Assembly (NCBI RefSeq): GCF_026151205.1
Contig: NC_087072.1
Coordinates: 9,111,669-9,175,668 of the forward strand
Origin: Bolinopsis microptera
Taxonomy: Eukaryota; Ctenophora; Tentaculata; Lobata; Bolinopsidae
Reading direction: 5' to 3'
DNA: 64,000 nucleotides
Under the pieces are notes generated by a model that saw only the letters and a program-made list of their open reading frames with translations, did no database searches and had not been told where the DNA came from. A program made the translations under genes and the position numbers. Below, in pieces: positions 40,462 to 51,700 of the stretch; positions within the stretch are counted from its first letter, which is position 1, and every line of letters starts with the position of its first letter.

Positions 40462-40502
40462 CTCCAATTATTTGTTATATAGTAGTGTTGAAAGTATTAA
40501 AA
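40462..40502 (-). promoter_or_regulatory. Leader copy (copy C) ahead of the G2 gag ORF
   Basis: Minus strand shows TTTTTAATACTTTCAACACT, CTATATAACAAATAATTGGAG, then 14 nt to the gag ATG. The match to the LINE leaders stops at the same place on both sides. Confidence 0.8.
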
Positions 40503-41002
40503 ACACTGTCTCTCTCTTCAACAATGTACTAATTAAAATACAAACACTGTCTCTCTCTTCAACACTGTACTACTTACGATGCAAATATTATCCCGCTCTT
40601 TAACAGTGTACGAATTAAAATGTAATAATTAAAATAACCAGTGTACAGGTCAAATGTAATAATTAAAGCTCTCGCTTATCAGCTCTCTATTGCTCGGTTT
40701 TTAATCTAATTGATAAATCGGTGTCTCACACCGTCACTCCATGACTTAATCTCAGTCAGTTCCTCATATTCAAATATTCGGACAGTCAATTCAACACTCT
40801 CTTCACAGAAAAGTAGTCCTAGTTTCTTTCATCATAGAAAATACCATACCCTGGCACCCCTCAAATTTAAAAACCCCTTCAAAACGTTCCAAGTTTTCAA
40901 ATCAATACACCGCTCTAATTCCCTACAAGTGACGTCACCACTCTCAGAATAACCTCTCTTCAACCTCCAATGCTAGCATCACCCGGGTCTTATTTATATA
41001 AT
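40503..41002. other. G2 interior between gag and the microsatellite
   Basis: Contains two to three imperfect copies of a unit of about 58 bp (ACACTGTCTCTCTCTTCAAC) near 40,502-40,620. No gene is seen. Confidence 0.55.
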
Positions 41003-41156
41003 ATCTCTTCCTCTATCTCTTCCTCTATCTCTTTCTCTATCTCTTCCTCTATCTCTTCCTCTATCTCTTCCTCTATCTCTTCCTCTATCTCTTTCTCTAT
41101 CTCTTCCTCTATCTCTTTCTCTATCTCTTCCTCTATCTCTTCCTCTATCTCTTTCA
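41003..41156. repeat. 12-bp TC-rich microsatellite
   Basis: About 13 units of TCTATCTCTTCC with the variant TTTC in place of TTCC. Frames on both strands stay open across it (EEIE or SISS repeats) as a by-product of the 12-bp period. Confidence 0.92.
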
Positions 41157-41682
41157 TGATATCACAATACGTAGCGCTACTAAAAGAAAACAAGTCTGAC
41201 ACACTACAGAACGGTTCAGCAGGCAGCCACTCCCACTGAGGCTCTGGTGGCTGAAAGTATGTCAAGTCTGCCGTCTTAAAACTTAAAATAAGACCCGGTT
41301 ATCCCTGAATCAACTCATCAAAACACTCTCTCGAACCAATCCCTCAACGGACGGACATATACTTCCCAAAATAACCCCTCCTAACCTGTGCCTCTCCGGT
41401 ATCTAACCCCCTGTCCCCTCCATGATGAAAGAAACCCCAAAAATACCATTTAAACTCTTACACTTCACCGAGCATTCCTTTACAGCTTTACTGCTCTTGC
41501 ACTGCACTAGTCTAACAATGGTAACTGACAACACTGTATAATATTACGTTTACGTTACATATTTACAAATACTCCTGACCTCTGTCGACTCACTCTCACA
41601 CACTAAATAGTCTCCATTACCTTAATTAAAATACAAAACAAACTATCCTATAATAAAATAGGATCCTACCGTTCGCGCCATT

Positions 41683-43073
41683 TGTAAGCAGTGGACACTT
41701 GCTTCTCGGTTCGAAGTTTATTTGCATTTAATTAAGGGTTTGGACAATGGAAACGAGCGTGATAATAAAGGGTAAACAAAGTTAAACTATGAAACAATAC
41801 AATGAATAATTCGACAACCTCTACTTCAAATCCTAATTAACCAGACTCGTATCGCCCATAAACGCTCAGCGATCTAGTGCTGCAACATAAAACACGGATA
41901 GCACGGTCAACTCGCCTTGACCCTGCCTAATCTAGGTGCCCTGAAATAACCACTGTCGATTCTAAACCTCTAACGACACGTTCCATCCGTGCTCACCAGG
42001 CCCCAACCATAACTGGTCCTGGTCCCTTACACTAGTCTGGTATCAACCATGACCCTCTATCGAATAGGGTGAGAATGCAAACAAGGGGTATAATAAAGGT
42101 GCCCAAGGTACTTAACTGAACAATGAATAATCGAATATTTGCTCAACCAACGCTTAGTCACTTAGACTCATATTGCCTCAAATGCTGTGCAACAAATTCC
42201 TAATTGCTCCGATTCATACTGCCTCAAATATTACGCAACCTACTTCCTGCCGTTAATCCTACTCTTAATATAGCTTTACCTATCTAAGTCAACCAGCGCT
42301 GACTCCCGCTCTGCCAGAGCCCAGTGTTGTCAAGACATCCCCTGGTGTCGGCCACAACCAAGCCTGATAACAGTAATTACGTAATGCTCCACTATTCTAC
42401 GGCCGCCAATCTTATACTTACCACTATAACCATCTACCTAACTAAACGACCTAACCTTAACCGGTTCTAGCTCCTACTCTTAGTCTAGCTTTACCTATCT
42501 AAGTCAACCAGCGCTGACTCCCGCTCTGCCAGAGCCCAGTGTTGTCAAGACATCCCCTGGTGTCGGCCACAACCAAGCCTGATAACAGTAATTACGTAAT
42601 GCTCCACTATTCTACGGCCGCCAATCTTATACTTACCACTATAACCATCTACCTAACCAAACGACCTAACCTTAACAGGTTCTAGCTACAGAACCTGCCC
42701 GGTATCAAAATGACCCCCCTCTCGATCGGGTAAACTGGCACTCCTGATCTCAAAAGGCTAATCGTATTTTCCTCTCGCCCCTGATAGTCTAAACAATCCT
42801 TCATTTCCCTGGAATCTCAAACTATCCTGTCGATAGCCGCAACATTGTAACACTAGTATTCTGTAAACCCTCCATAATTCAACCTCGTACTGACCCAAAC
42901 ATATGTTAAACTGACCTCTCTGCACTTAAACTGCAATAACTGTCGTATACTAATATATGCCCAAAATACTACCGTCACATACTGGACACCACGACCGCCT
43001 TATTATAATCATTACACTACCTACATATTACACAATATTACCCTAAATTCATCTCAATTAATCACGGTTTACA
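41683..43073 (-). repeat. G2 5' LTR
   Basis: 1,391 bp, same length as the other LTR and almost identical to it, with the same internal duplication. The primer-binding-like site begins immediately beside it at about 41,680 on the minus strand. Confidence 0.92.
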
Positions 43074-43322
43074 TGTGGTCGGCTGGTTTTATCTGGTGTA
43101 GACTAAACCTCAGCGATCTGTTCCAAGCTAAAACTGCTGGTGTTTGTCCAGTAGACGAATGCAGGGTGTTTCTATATGTTAACAGGAAATCATATAGATT
43201 TTTACTCACGTCTTTACTCGACTCATTCATTTTCTTTAAAGCTCCTTTAAAGGTTTGCACCAAGCGTTCACAAATTCCGTTTGACTTTGGGCTATAGGTC
43301 GGAACTGTGACGTGTTTCACTC

Positions 43323-43786
43323 CATTTTTTTTATTTGAAAATTCAATTAATCATTATATATATAAATCAAGCGTTACATTTCAGCCATGCAAAGTTACAA
43401 TGACATATGGTACATATTACAACATTATCATGTTACAATGATAAATGGTACTGCAATATAAGTTGCTTAATGTTTGGCCGGATGACAACTAACGAGAAAA
43501 ATAAACTTGATTATATAATAATTAATTCGGCTGAACCAACACATAGCAAGAGCCACATTAACGTTTGGGGAGTCAAAGACGACGGTTGACAGAGGACGGG
43601 GACCGATATTCAATGATGAAGGGTCAAAAACTAAACGAGGTCCTGGAACGTAGACGACAGAGAGCGGAGTCACATATACCTGTTTCCGACCACATGACAA
43701 CAAATGTTATTCCTCAGCAGTCAGCTCGATCAGCTTCACCTGTGGAGCAACCAGGTAGGTTGGTCCGTGAGTCCCCAACGTTGGAG
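43323..43786 (-). mobile_element. Chimeric insert in the G1 integrase (repeat X joined to an inverted G1 piece)
   Basis: Repeat X (43,329-43,567, sister of 3,747-3,984) ends on the minus strand in AAATAAAAAAAA. It is joined to about 200 bp of Gypsy polyprotein tail in the opposite orientation to G1 (43,577-43,770, matching 35,270-35,450). The composite lies inside the integrase region. It may be a retrotransposed chimeric transcript with a poly-A tail. Confidence 0.65.
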
Positions 43787-43793
43787 CGCAGGT

Positions 43794-46700
43794 AACTCTC
43801 GATTTCCTCAGACACAAACTGGGGTCCATTGTCGGATACTAGTGTCATAGGAATACCTGTTCGTGCAAATATCGATCTTAATGCACGAATTGTTGCTCTA
43901 GATGTTGTATTAGCATTCATCTGAATTACTTCAGGCCATTTACTATAAGCATCTACCAGTAAGAGCCACATACTGCCTAAGAAAGGCCCAGCAAAGTCTA
44001 CATGGACCCGTTGGAATGGTGCTGTTGCTCTAGCCCACGGATGATCTACCAGTTTGGGTAGGTTCTTACCGTACTTGCCACACGTCTCACACGTCCGAGC
44101 AGTATCCTCGATTTGTGTGTCAAGACGAGGCCAGTATACATAAGAACGAGCTAAGCTCTTCATACCTGACATACCAATGTGGGTCGAATGTAATATACGT
44201 ATCACAGTATCTCTCAACTTTACAGGGATGACCACTCGAGCTCCCCAGGTCACACAGCCTAGTTCCACTGTCAGCTCGTCTCTCCTGCTCCAAAAAGATG
44301 CTAGTTCTCCCTCACATTTCAGGTAATCTGGCCATCCTTCCAGAATATAACACAAAACCTTGCTCAGTATCGGATCTTTCTTCGTTTCTCGAGCCACCAA
44401 CTCGGCGTTGAGCATGGCTTCACTCACTGTCAGAGAAAACATATCCAAACAGTCATCTTTAACCACAGTTGGGTGTCTCACCTCCTTTGGTAGTCTCGAC
44501 AGCATATCACAATTTGCGTGATCTTTTGTGGTGCGATACTCGATGTCGTATTGGTAGTTCATCAGGAACAAGGCCCACCTTGTTATCCGGTTAGCTGTCA
44601 TCTCTGGAATTGGTTTGTCTCCAAAGATTCGAACTAAAGCTTTGTGATCCGTGACCAGTTTAAATCTCCTTCCATAGAGATAACTGGTTTAACTGAAATT
44701 TTTGTTTAACTGATAGATATGCAGTCTCTTTATTGACCATACTATTGCCAAAGCTTCTTTGTCCATTTGTGCATAGTTCCTTTCTGCAGACGATAAGGTT
44801 CGTGACACATACTCGATCGGGCGTTCTTCTCCATTAGGCATTATGTGAGATAATACTGCTCCTATTCCAGATTTAGACGCATCCGTATCGAGTTTCAGAG
44901 GTAGCTTAGGGTTGTAGAATGTCAACACACGACGAGAACACAACAAGTTCTTCAAACTTTGGAACGCTTCATGCTCCTCATTGGACCACTTCCACGGCAC
45001 TCCCTTTGCTCTTAACCTATCTAGGGGAGCAATAACAGATGACAGGTTCGATAAATATCGTCGATAGTAGTTCACTGCACCCAGAAAACTGACCAGTTGG
45101 TCCACGTTTTTGGGTTCAGGAGCCAACTTTAAACTGTCTACTTTACTCTGTACCGGTTGTATCCCCTCTGCTGATACTCGGTGTCCCAAGTAAATCACTT
45201 CTTTCTCCATAAGGCAGGTTTTCTCGAGTTTGCACTTGAATCCACGTCTCTCCAAGCGAGAAATCACTCTGTTCAGGTTAATCAAGTGCTCTTCGTCATT
45301 TTTACCCGATATTAGGATATCATCTATTCTGCAACAAGTCATCGGCACACCGCGTAGGGTATCATCCATTATTGACTGAAAGATTGCTGCAGAACTACTG
45401 ATACCATAGGGTAATCTATTCCATTGGTACAGTCCTTTGTGTGTGTTAAGTGTCGTCAAGACTCGGTCCTCCTCTCTAATCTGGATGTTATTGTAAGCTT
45501 TCTTGATGTCCACTTTTGAAAACTTAAGGCCACCCCGAACTGTATTAAAGCACTCTTCCGCTGTGGGCAAAGGGTACTGTCGGGTGCTCACACACTTGTT
45601 CAACGTTGACTTGTAGTCTCCACATATTCGAACAGACTCACCTCCGTCTTTCTTTACTGGAACTAGAGGAGTCCCCCACGGGCTATCATCTACTTTGGAC
45701 AGGATACCGCTTTCAACCATTGAGTTAAGTTCATCCTCAACTTTGTGTCTCAAGGCATACGGCAGGTTTCTAGCCTTCAACATTATAGGCTTGGAGTCGT
45801 CTCGCAGGACCAAACTCGCCTCCACATCCTTCACTAGTCCAAGTCCCGATTTGAACACATCACTCAGTTTGAGCTCCTCCAAACTTCTGCACTGATCCAC
45901 TCTGGTACAGTCATCATTCAGTTTTAAATCATTCTTCACGTTGGTCCCATCAGTTTGCATCATTGGTCTCCCTCTACCGTCGCTACCTGCACATTTCTCA
46001 CAGTTGTTCACCTGCTGAGAATCTTCAGAACGCTGGGTTGTCTCAATTGCCAAACGGTTGACCAACCTGGTACTTAGCAGCTTGTCTAGCCAGTTCTCAC
46101 CACAGAACTTAGTTATCCAGGGTCTCCCTAACAAAGTTGGGAAATCCTCGGCTACATACAAGTGCAAGTCCGGAACTTTTTTACCATTCATTGTCACATC
46201 CACCACTGCATAGCCATCCACGATCACCTGCTGTCCACTAGCCACTCTCAGTGTTTTCCTGCTGGGTTGTAATGTTAAACTTGACAAACCACAGGACACT
46301 AAGACACGTTTACTGACAACAGATACCGCCGAACCAGAATCAAATTCCATATTTAAGATTTTACCGTTAATCAATACATCAACTGTCGGTTTACCTTCCA
46401 ACTGGTTCACATCATAAATCAATTTATCAGAATTAGAATTAGATTCAGCACTATTCAATTTAAACTTGGAATCAGCAATATTTTCATGCAACCGAGAAAT
46501 CGTACAAATCCCCAAAGAATTTACAATTATGGAACAATTATCATGCAACTGTGATCGCTCATTAACTTCTATGAAGTTACACTGAAGCCCATAAAACTCC
46601 TCGTCGAGAATGCTGTTGCAGTTGTCGTCAAACTCTTGTAGTTCTGCATCGCTGTCTACATTGTTGACATCTCGCTTGTTCCAATTATTCCTACACTTGC

Positions 46701-47514
46701 TACTGATGTGCCCAAGTCCCGAACATTTGTAACATCTCACCTCACATTTATCAGCCTCATGACCCCTTAAACCACACTTCTTACACTTGGTTTTTGATTT
46801 GTTGTTTGAGTCCCAATTTTCCGGCTGATATTGTTTTTTGTCCATTTGAGATGACTCCCCCTTCTTCAGATAAGGGTTATTTACTGTTCTCTTGAATGTT
46901 GGATGTTTACTATACTTAACACTGTTCACTGTGGCAGACATACTACCATGCATTCCTTGAGCCTCTTTCTGAGCTTGCTCTCTGTTGAGCGCTTCTCTTA
47001 TGGCTGTTTCCAGATCCAAATCTGTTTTGACCAACAGTTCCGATACCAGTTTCTCGTCCTTCAGACCGCACAGAATCTGATCTAGCAAAGCTTCGTTATA
47101 GTTTGTGCCAAATTCACACTCATTTGCCAGTGACCTTAATCTTGATATAAAGCTGGCTCCAGACTCATCTGACTGCTGACGTCCACTCCTAAATTTGTGC
47201 CTTTGAGCGAATTTAGTAGGTGCCGGTGCCAGGTGGTCCAATAACAACTTCCTCAGTCTTGGATGGTTCGAGTCAGCTACATTCTCCGGCGCACACAAAG
47301 CTTTTAAAAGCTTGAATATTTCAGCATCACATTTAGATATGAACACCGCTACATTCTTTTTTATGATCAAGGTTCGCTCTGCTGCGTTACTGCTGTCTTC
47401 TGCTAGGTCCGGCACTGTCCCCATCCAAGAATTGGCCAGGGCGTGAAAATCAAACCTTTCTAACCAACTTTTCACGTCCGCCATTAGTGACAGGTTCTCC
47501 AACTTGTTTGCCAT
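43794..47514 (-). pseudogene. G1 gag-pol region
   Basis: Reads from MANKLENLSLMADVKSWLER (Gag) through zinc knuckles (CKKCGLRGHEADKC, CYKCSGLGHISSKC) and protease (FDSGSAVSVVSKRV). Reverse transcriptase follows (VRICGDYKSTLNK, KVDIKKAYNNIQI, CRIDDILI), then RNase H (LKLDTDASKSGIGAVLSH) and integrase (HIGMSGMKSLARSYVYWPRL, CETCGKYG, VHVDFAGPF, TLVSDNGPQF). Gag and Pol lie in one frame, as in several Gypsy lineages. Fossil, with about one or two breaks besides the insertions. Confidence 0.88.
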
Positions 47515-47527
47515 CCTCGTCGCCAGT

Positions 47528-47648
47528 TGATATAACAAGGAACAGTCTATTTGGAACTAGCCATAAGAGGCTAGGGAAGTTCATTGATTAGTAAATATGA
47601 TTAGTAAATATAACAATATCAATTATAGTAATAATACAATATATAACA
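47528..47648 (-). repeat. 121-bp LTR-like segment of G1
   Basis: Minus strand TGTTATATATTG to TTGTTATATCA, immediately before the primer-binding-like TGGCGACGAGG. Two further copies lie inside the mosaic duplication at 24,027 and 62,410. It is short for a Gypsy LTR, so it may be only part of one. Confidence 0.65.
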
Positions 47649-48061
47649 GTTGGGGGGGTGTAACCCAAAAAACCCAACTCCTACCCAAGAAAAGGTAATA
47701 CTGGGATTGGGTTTTTTTTTTGGGTTTTTTTTGGGTTTTTTAAACAAAATTTAAACAAAATTCTAGCCATTTCATTAATTGTATTGAATGTGAATTATTT
47801 CCCACTGAGTCTTACCTACGTGTTGTTCTCATGTCTTAACTTAATAGATAGTTTACATAGTATATGAGTGTGTTTATATTGATAGTATGTTATCACGATA
47901 GCAAACAGGATGTCTCGGATCATCGAGATATAATCCATATGAATGCACAAAGTGGAAATGTGCCAAATGTGGCAAATGTGTTCTCCTGTCATGGATTATG
48001 GAAGGAGGCTATGACGAAGGTCAAGGGCAAGTCAAAGCACATGGACTTAAATTACTTGACT
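47649..48061. other. Spacer with GGGTTTTT-rich patch
   Basis: A homopolymer-rich GGTTTTTTTTTTGGG stretch near 47,700-47,745, then AT-rich sequence. No gene recognised. Confidence 0.4.
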
Positions 48062-48410
48062 TAAGGCGGCTTCAGAGTCCGAGTCTCAATGATGTGTCTC
48101 CAAAGCTTTCTGTCCGCCATAAGCTCCTTAATCTCCCCAGTGTTCTTGAGTACGGTGTCACTTATTAGGTTATCGATGAAAGTGAGCGGTGGTCTGCCCC
48201 TCCCTCTGGTCCCATGGCTAGGTTCGCGAAGGAGAAGTTGTGTACTGCCCAGGTCATCATATCGCTGGATCTCTGATGTGCCCAGCCGACCTCATTCTTC
48301 TGGCCTGTATCTTCGAACTAACTCTTGGGAGTGATTTAAAGACCTCTTTGTTGGTGCGATGTTCCTTCCAGTCCACGTTTAGGGCCATCCAAAGCATTTT
48401 ACTGTAACAT
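48062..48410 (-). mobile_element. C-terminal fragment of a LINE ORF2
   Basis: Minus strand reads MALNVDWKEHRTNKEVFKSL, KIQARRMRSAGHI, then in a second frame HGTRGRGRPPLTFIDNL, DTVLKNTGEIKELMADRKLW and a stop. The RRxRxAGH...GxRxRGRP...DRxxW order is the conserved tail of many non-LTR ORF2 proteins. At least one frame change makes it a dead, 5'-truncated copy. Confidence 0.7.
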
Positions 48411-49671
48411 CCGTCTATTCTTTTTCAAAGATTCTGCATTGCCCGTTTTTTTTGCCTACATGAAATTTTTTCAACTGTACTTGAAACAGGGGACTTTAAA
48501 ACATCTCGGTGGAGTCTCAAGAACTTGTAAAAAATTTTGTGTAGTTTGCATTTCATCTCCTACACCGCTCGCTGCATCGTTAGAATCATAGGTCTAGGTC
48601 AGGTCTAAAGTTGAAAAGACAACTGACAACAAAACCAAGCATTGAGTATTCAACAAATAACCATTTTTTTAACATTTTACCCCACAGTGGCTACTTTGAA
48701 TTTTAATTCCTTTAAATCAAATGATTATTAATGTTATATTATGTAGTAATGTAAAAGTTTCATTCAAACACCAAAATTACTAAAATGGGAAGCAGTAGAT
48801 CTAAAAATTATAAAATTTAAGTGATCGCATGACCACTTGTCATATTTGCGCTTACACAGTACCATTGACAGGTTAAAATACAACAATTTTATTTTAATGG
48901 ACATTTAAAAAGAGAGAAACAAATTTAGTGCAACAAAATTTATAAATTTTTTCCTTATTTTACAATCATATATAATAATAGTTATAAGCCTCCGTTTTGA
49001 AAGTTTTTAAATTTTTAATATACATACACATTTCCTATTACAATAGAATTATATGTAAAACAAGTCAATAACTGGCCGCCAAAGCCGCGCATTCTGAAAC
49101 AGGATTAACTTGAATTATAGTTATAACGACTAATGTAAAATTTAAAACTATCCGTGGTTTTTTCTTTTAATAAATAAATTAATAATTTTAACCTAAGTCC
49201 AAAGCCAGCGCCCTTTGAAAAATTTATTATTAAATAAATCATAATATATCGTCTACATTTAAATATTGACAATGCCAACAATTCATTAATCGGTATACAC
49301 GCGTACTCCAACCCCTAAACGCATAAATAGTTATGGCGGCGCGGCTTAGCCGGGCACGCACGTATTATTTGATACAGTTTGCATTCTAATAAATATCGTG
49401 CCAATGTGTACGTCGAAATTGGTAAACGTTCATTTTTGTGTAAAGTAATTCCAATTGGGACTAGTTACAAGGATAAGGACCCAAGTGCCTGACGGCTTTT
49501 TTCGGACCCTTTGACCACTATCGTGAAATCCACTCTACAACATTGACATTATATCTACTACTCATGTGCAGCATTGTCAATTTTAATCTAACTTTCTTAT
49601 TATTGCCGAGGGGGAAGAGTAACGCTTCACATTAAAATTCAATATACAAAATTCAAAACCATCCAATACGT
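48411..49671. other. AT-rich intergenic DNA
   Basis: No frame, terminal repeat or RNA gene recognised. Confidence 0.45.
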
Positions 49672-49965
49672 CAGTGGCGTAACGAAAGGGCCCTGCGGAC
49701 CCCGCTGTGCAGGGGCGCCTCTTAGGGGGGCGCCAAATCGTCCGTTTGAATGTGGACAATTTCGAAAACTTAACTAAAGTACTAGCAAACTGCGCATTTT
49801 GCTCTAGATACACACTTTTTTAGAGATTTTTTTAAAACCGGCGTATTTCTTTAAAATCACCTAATTTGTTCAATTTTAGGGAGGGCAAACCAAAAGGGGA
49901 AGGGGCGCCAACAGGGTAATCGCTTTTTTCGGCAGGGGGCGCCAACAGGCAACGTTACGCCACTG
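49672..49965. mobile_element. MITE, probably hAT superfamily
   Basis: 294 bp bounded by 13-bp inverted repeats, CAGTGGCGTAACG on the left and its reverse complement on the right. Flanking octamers CAATACGT and CAATCCGG match at 6 of 8 positions, consistent with a decayed 8-bp target duplication. The CAGTGGCG terminus and 8-bp duplication are typical of hAT elements. No coding capacity; a GGGGCGCCAA word occurs near both ends. Confidence 0.85.
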
Positions 49966-51700
49966 CAATCCGGTTTATATATTATGGACAAATCTATAGA
50001 TCTATTTCGTAGTCATATATTCACACGATTTGCTTTAATTATTTTTAATACGGTAATGAAGTACAGTAGGATTTTGTGTTTTCGAGAAAGAAATTTTTTA
50101 AAAAATTTTGTGACAAAACAATTGATTGTTTTAAAATTATAATTCAATGTTTTAAAATTTGAGGGCCAATTCAAAATATATTTTTAAGAATTTTACTATT
50201 ATCCATAGATAATTCGACTCACTGTTTGATGTTTCTTGAAAGAGTGGTCCCATGATGCAAAATTTAGGTCAAATTGAATAATCTCTCGGTTAGGGAAATT
50301 AGAGATTGCAACAGGGGACATTTTGGGAAATTTTGTCAAGTTTGGAAAAATAGTTCCTTAATCGTTCCAGTAGAATTCGTGGTAAATCCTGTAATTTTGA
50401 ATTTATTCTAGTCTTAAAAAACTGTTCATGTTTGAGGAGTGATGGAAAACAGTGGAATAGATTAGATCTATATTATCCAAATCTCGGGGATTTTTTTATT
50501 CTTTTTGTTCATATTTTTATTAAATCCTAAAGAAAGTACCTCATTGAGCTTAAAAAGCGTTTTCTTTTGTGTCCCAAAAATATAGCCAAATTACTGCATA
50601 TATTTTCATGCCAAAATTTTGCACACCCTCCCTCTCTCCAACATTTCTAAGACCAAGTGTTCAATCCGTTGGGTAAACTCCATAAACCACAAATCTCGAA
50701 CTGAACAGGAAAAGTTATTATTATATTCAACCTCAATTGAAAGCTTAGTGCACTTCTTTCAGACCAAAATGTTTTTCATCATTGGGCACAGGGATATTGT
50801 CAAGTCAAAGCTTTTTCACTCCTTTTATTAAGATTGGCCATAATGTTCTTGGTTCAAATCCATTTGTGACCAGTAACCAGGGGATATGTGGTTTTTCACT
50901 GAACAAATGATTTAAAAATTTTGATAAATGTTGTTTTTATTTCCCTCCTAAATAAAAATTCGAAACGTTGGTTTCCATATGGTATTAAAAGAATTTATAG
51001 TATTATTTTGAGGTTTACCTATCCAACCAATGAGTCCAAAACTGGGGAGTCAAACCATTTTTGGCCATATCCATAGGAATCCGGTAGCCACACAAGGATC
51101 TGGGGGCGGAAAGTGAAAATAATATGCAACTTTTCGATACATTCCTTTCCCACTAAAATTTGGGAAAATATTGGGGTGCAATGAATCTTTTCTTCCTCTT
51201 CAGTGGTGTACCACCAAGGAAGGGATAACCACAGCTCCCAACCAAGGTTTGAAGTATTTTTTTGCCTCCAACCTGTAAGATGGTAAAAGTCATCCATTGT
51301 ATCTATGAGTGCAAAAAAACATCTCTAATCAAGTCAGATTTTAATAATGGGATTAAATGGAAAACAATAGATTTGAAATTTGAGTTTCTTCTGCCAAAAA
51401 GGTGTTCCAACTCAAGAATAAAACTAAAAGAGTTTAAATAAATATAAACTCAGTGAAAATTGGAATCAAAAATTCCGCATTTCCAATGTTTGAAAGTGAT
51501 TTCCATTGTATTATGAAGTCCAATAACCACTTTCGGGATACATGTAAAGTCATCAAAGTAACCCACTGGGATTGCCCCCCCCAATCTCCCCCATTGAAAA
51601 CCTGAAGAGCCCCAAAAATCAAAAGTTTAAAACCAAGATTTTAATCTAAACTGGATCTCCTGGGGGTTTTCTCCTCTCAGAAAAAAGATTTTAAAAAAGG
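49966..51700. other. Intergenic DNA grading into suspect sequence
   Basis: AT-rich at first. From roughly 50.9 kb doubled and tripled letters become more common, leading into the distorted block. No gene recognised. Confidence 0.45.

Larger units (their letters stand above)
35729..43073 (-). mobile_element. LTR element G2, gag-only, nested in G1
   Basis: Two 1,391-bp LTRs (35,729-37,119 and 41,683-43,073), each starting TGTAAGCAG and ending GGTTTACA, differ at about one position by eye. They are flanked by the target duplication TGTG (35,725-35,728 and 43,074-43,077). The primer-binding-like TGGCGCGAACGG next to the right-hand LTR sets minus orientation. The 4.56-kb interior holds one gag ORF and no polymerase, plus minisatellites. 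It looks whole as a non-autonomous (LARD-like) element, and very young given the LTR identity. Confidence 0.93.
35231..47648 (-). mobile_element. Gypsy-type LTR element G1 (fossil), split by later insertions
   Basis: Minus strand. A 121-bp LTR-like segment (47,528-47,648) is followed by a primer-binding-like TGGCGACGAGG. A gag region with two CCHC knuckles lies at about 46.7-47.5 kb, protease (DSGS) near 46.35 kb, reverse transcriptase about 45.1-45.8 kb, RNase H about 44.7-45.0 kb, zinc-binding and core integrase about 43.8-44.4 kb, and integrase C-terminus about 35.3-35.7 kb. Element G2 (35,729-43,073) and a chimeric insert (about 43,323-43,786) interrupt the integrase. No matching 3' LTR is seen. 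Metaviridae (Gypsy). Broken: two insertions plus about one or two small breaks. It is older than G2. Confidence 0.85.

Noticed and set aside
40970-41265. EEIE-repeat and SISS-repeat proteins
   Set aside because: Both strands stay open because the microsatellite period is 12; no non-repeat domain is attached.
50845-50870. tRNA gene suggested by a GGTTCAAATCC box B
   Set aside because: No matching box A, no cloverleaf stems and no terminator at the right distance.
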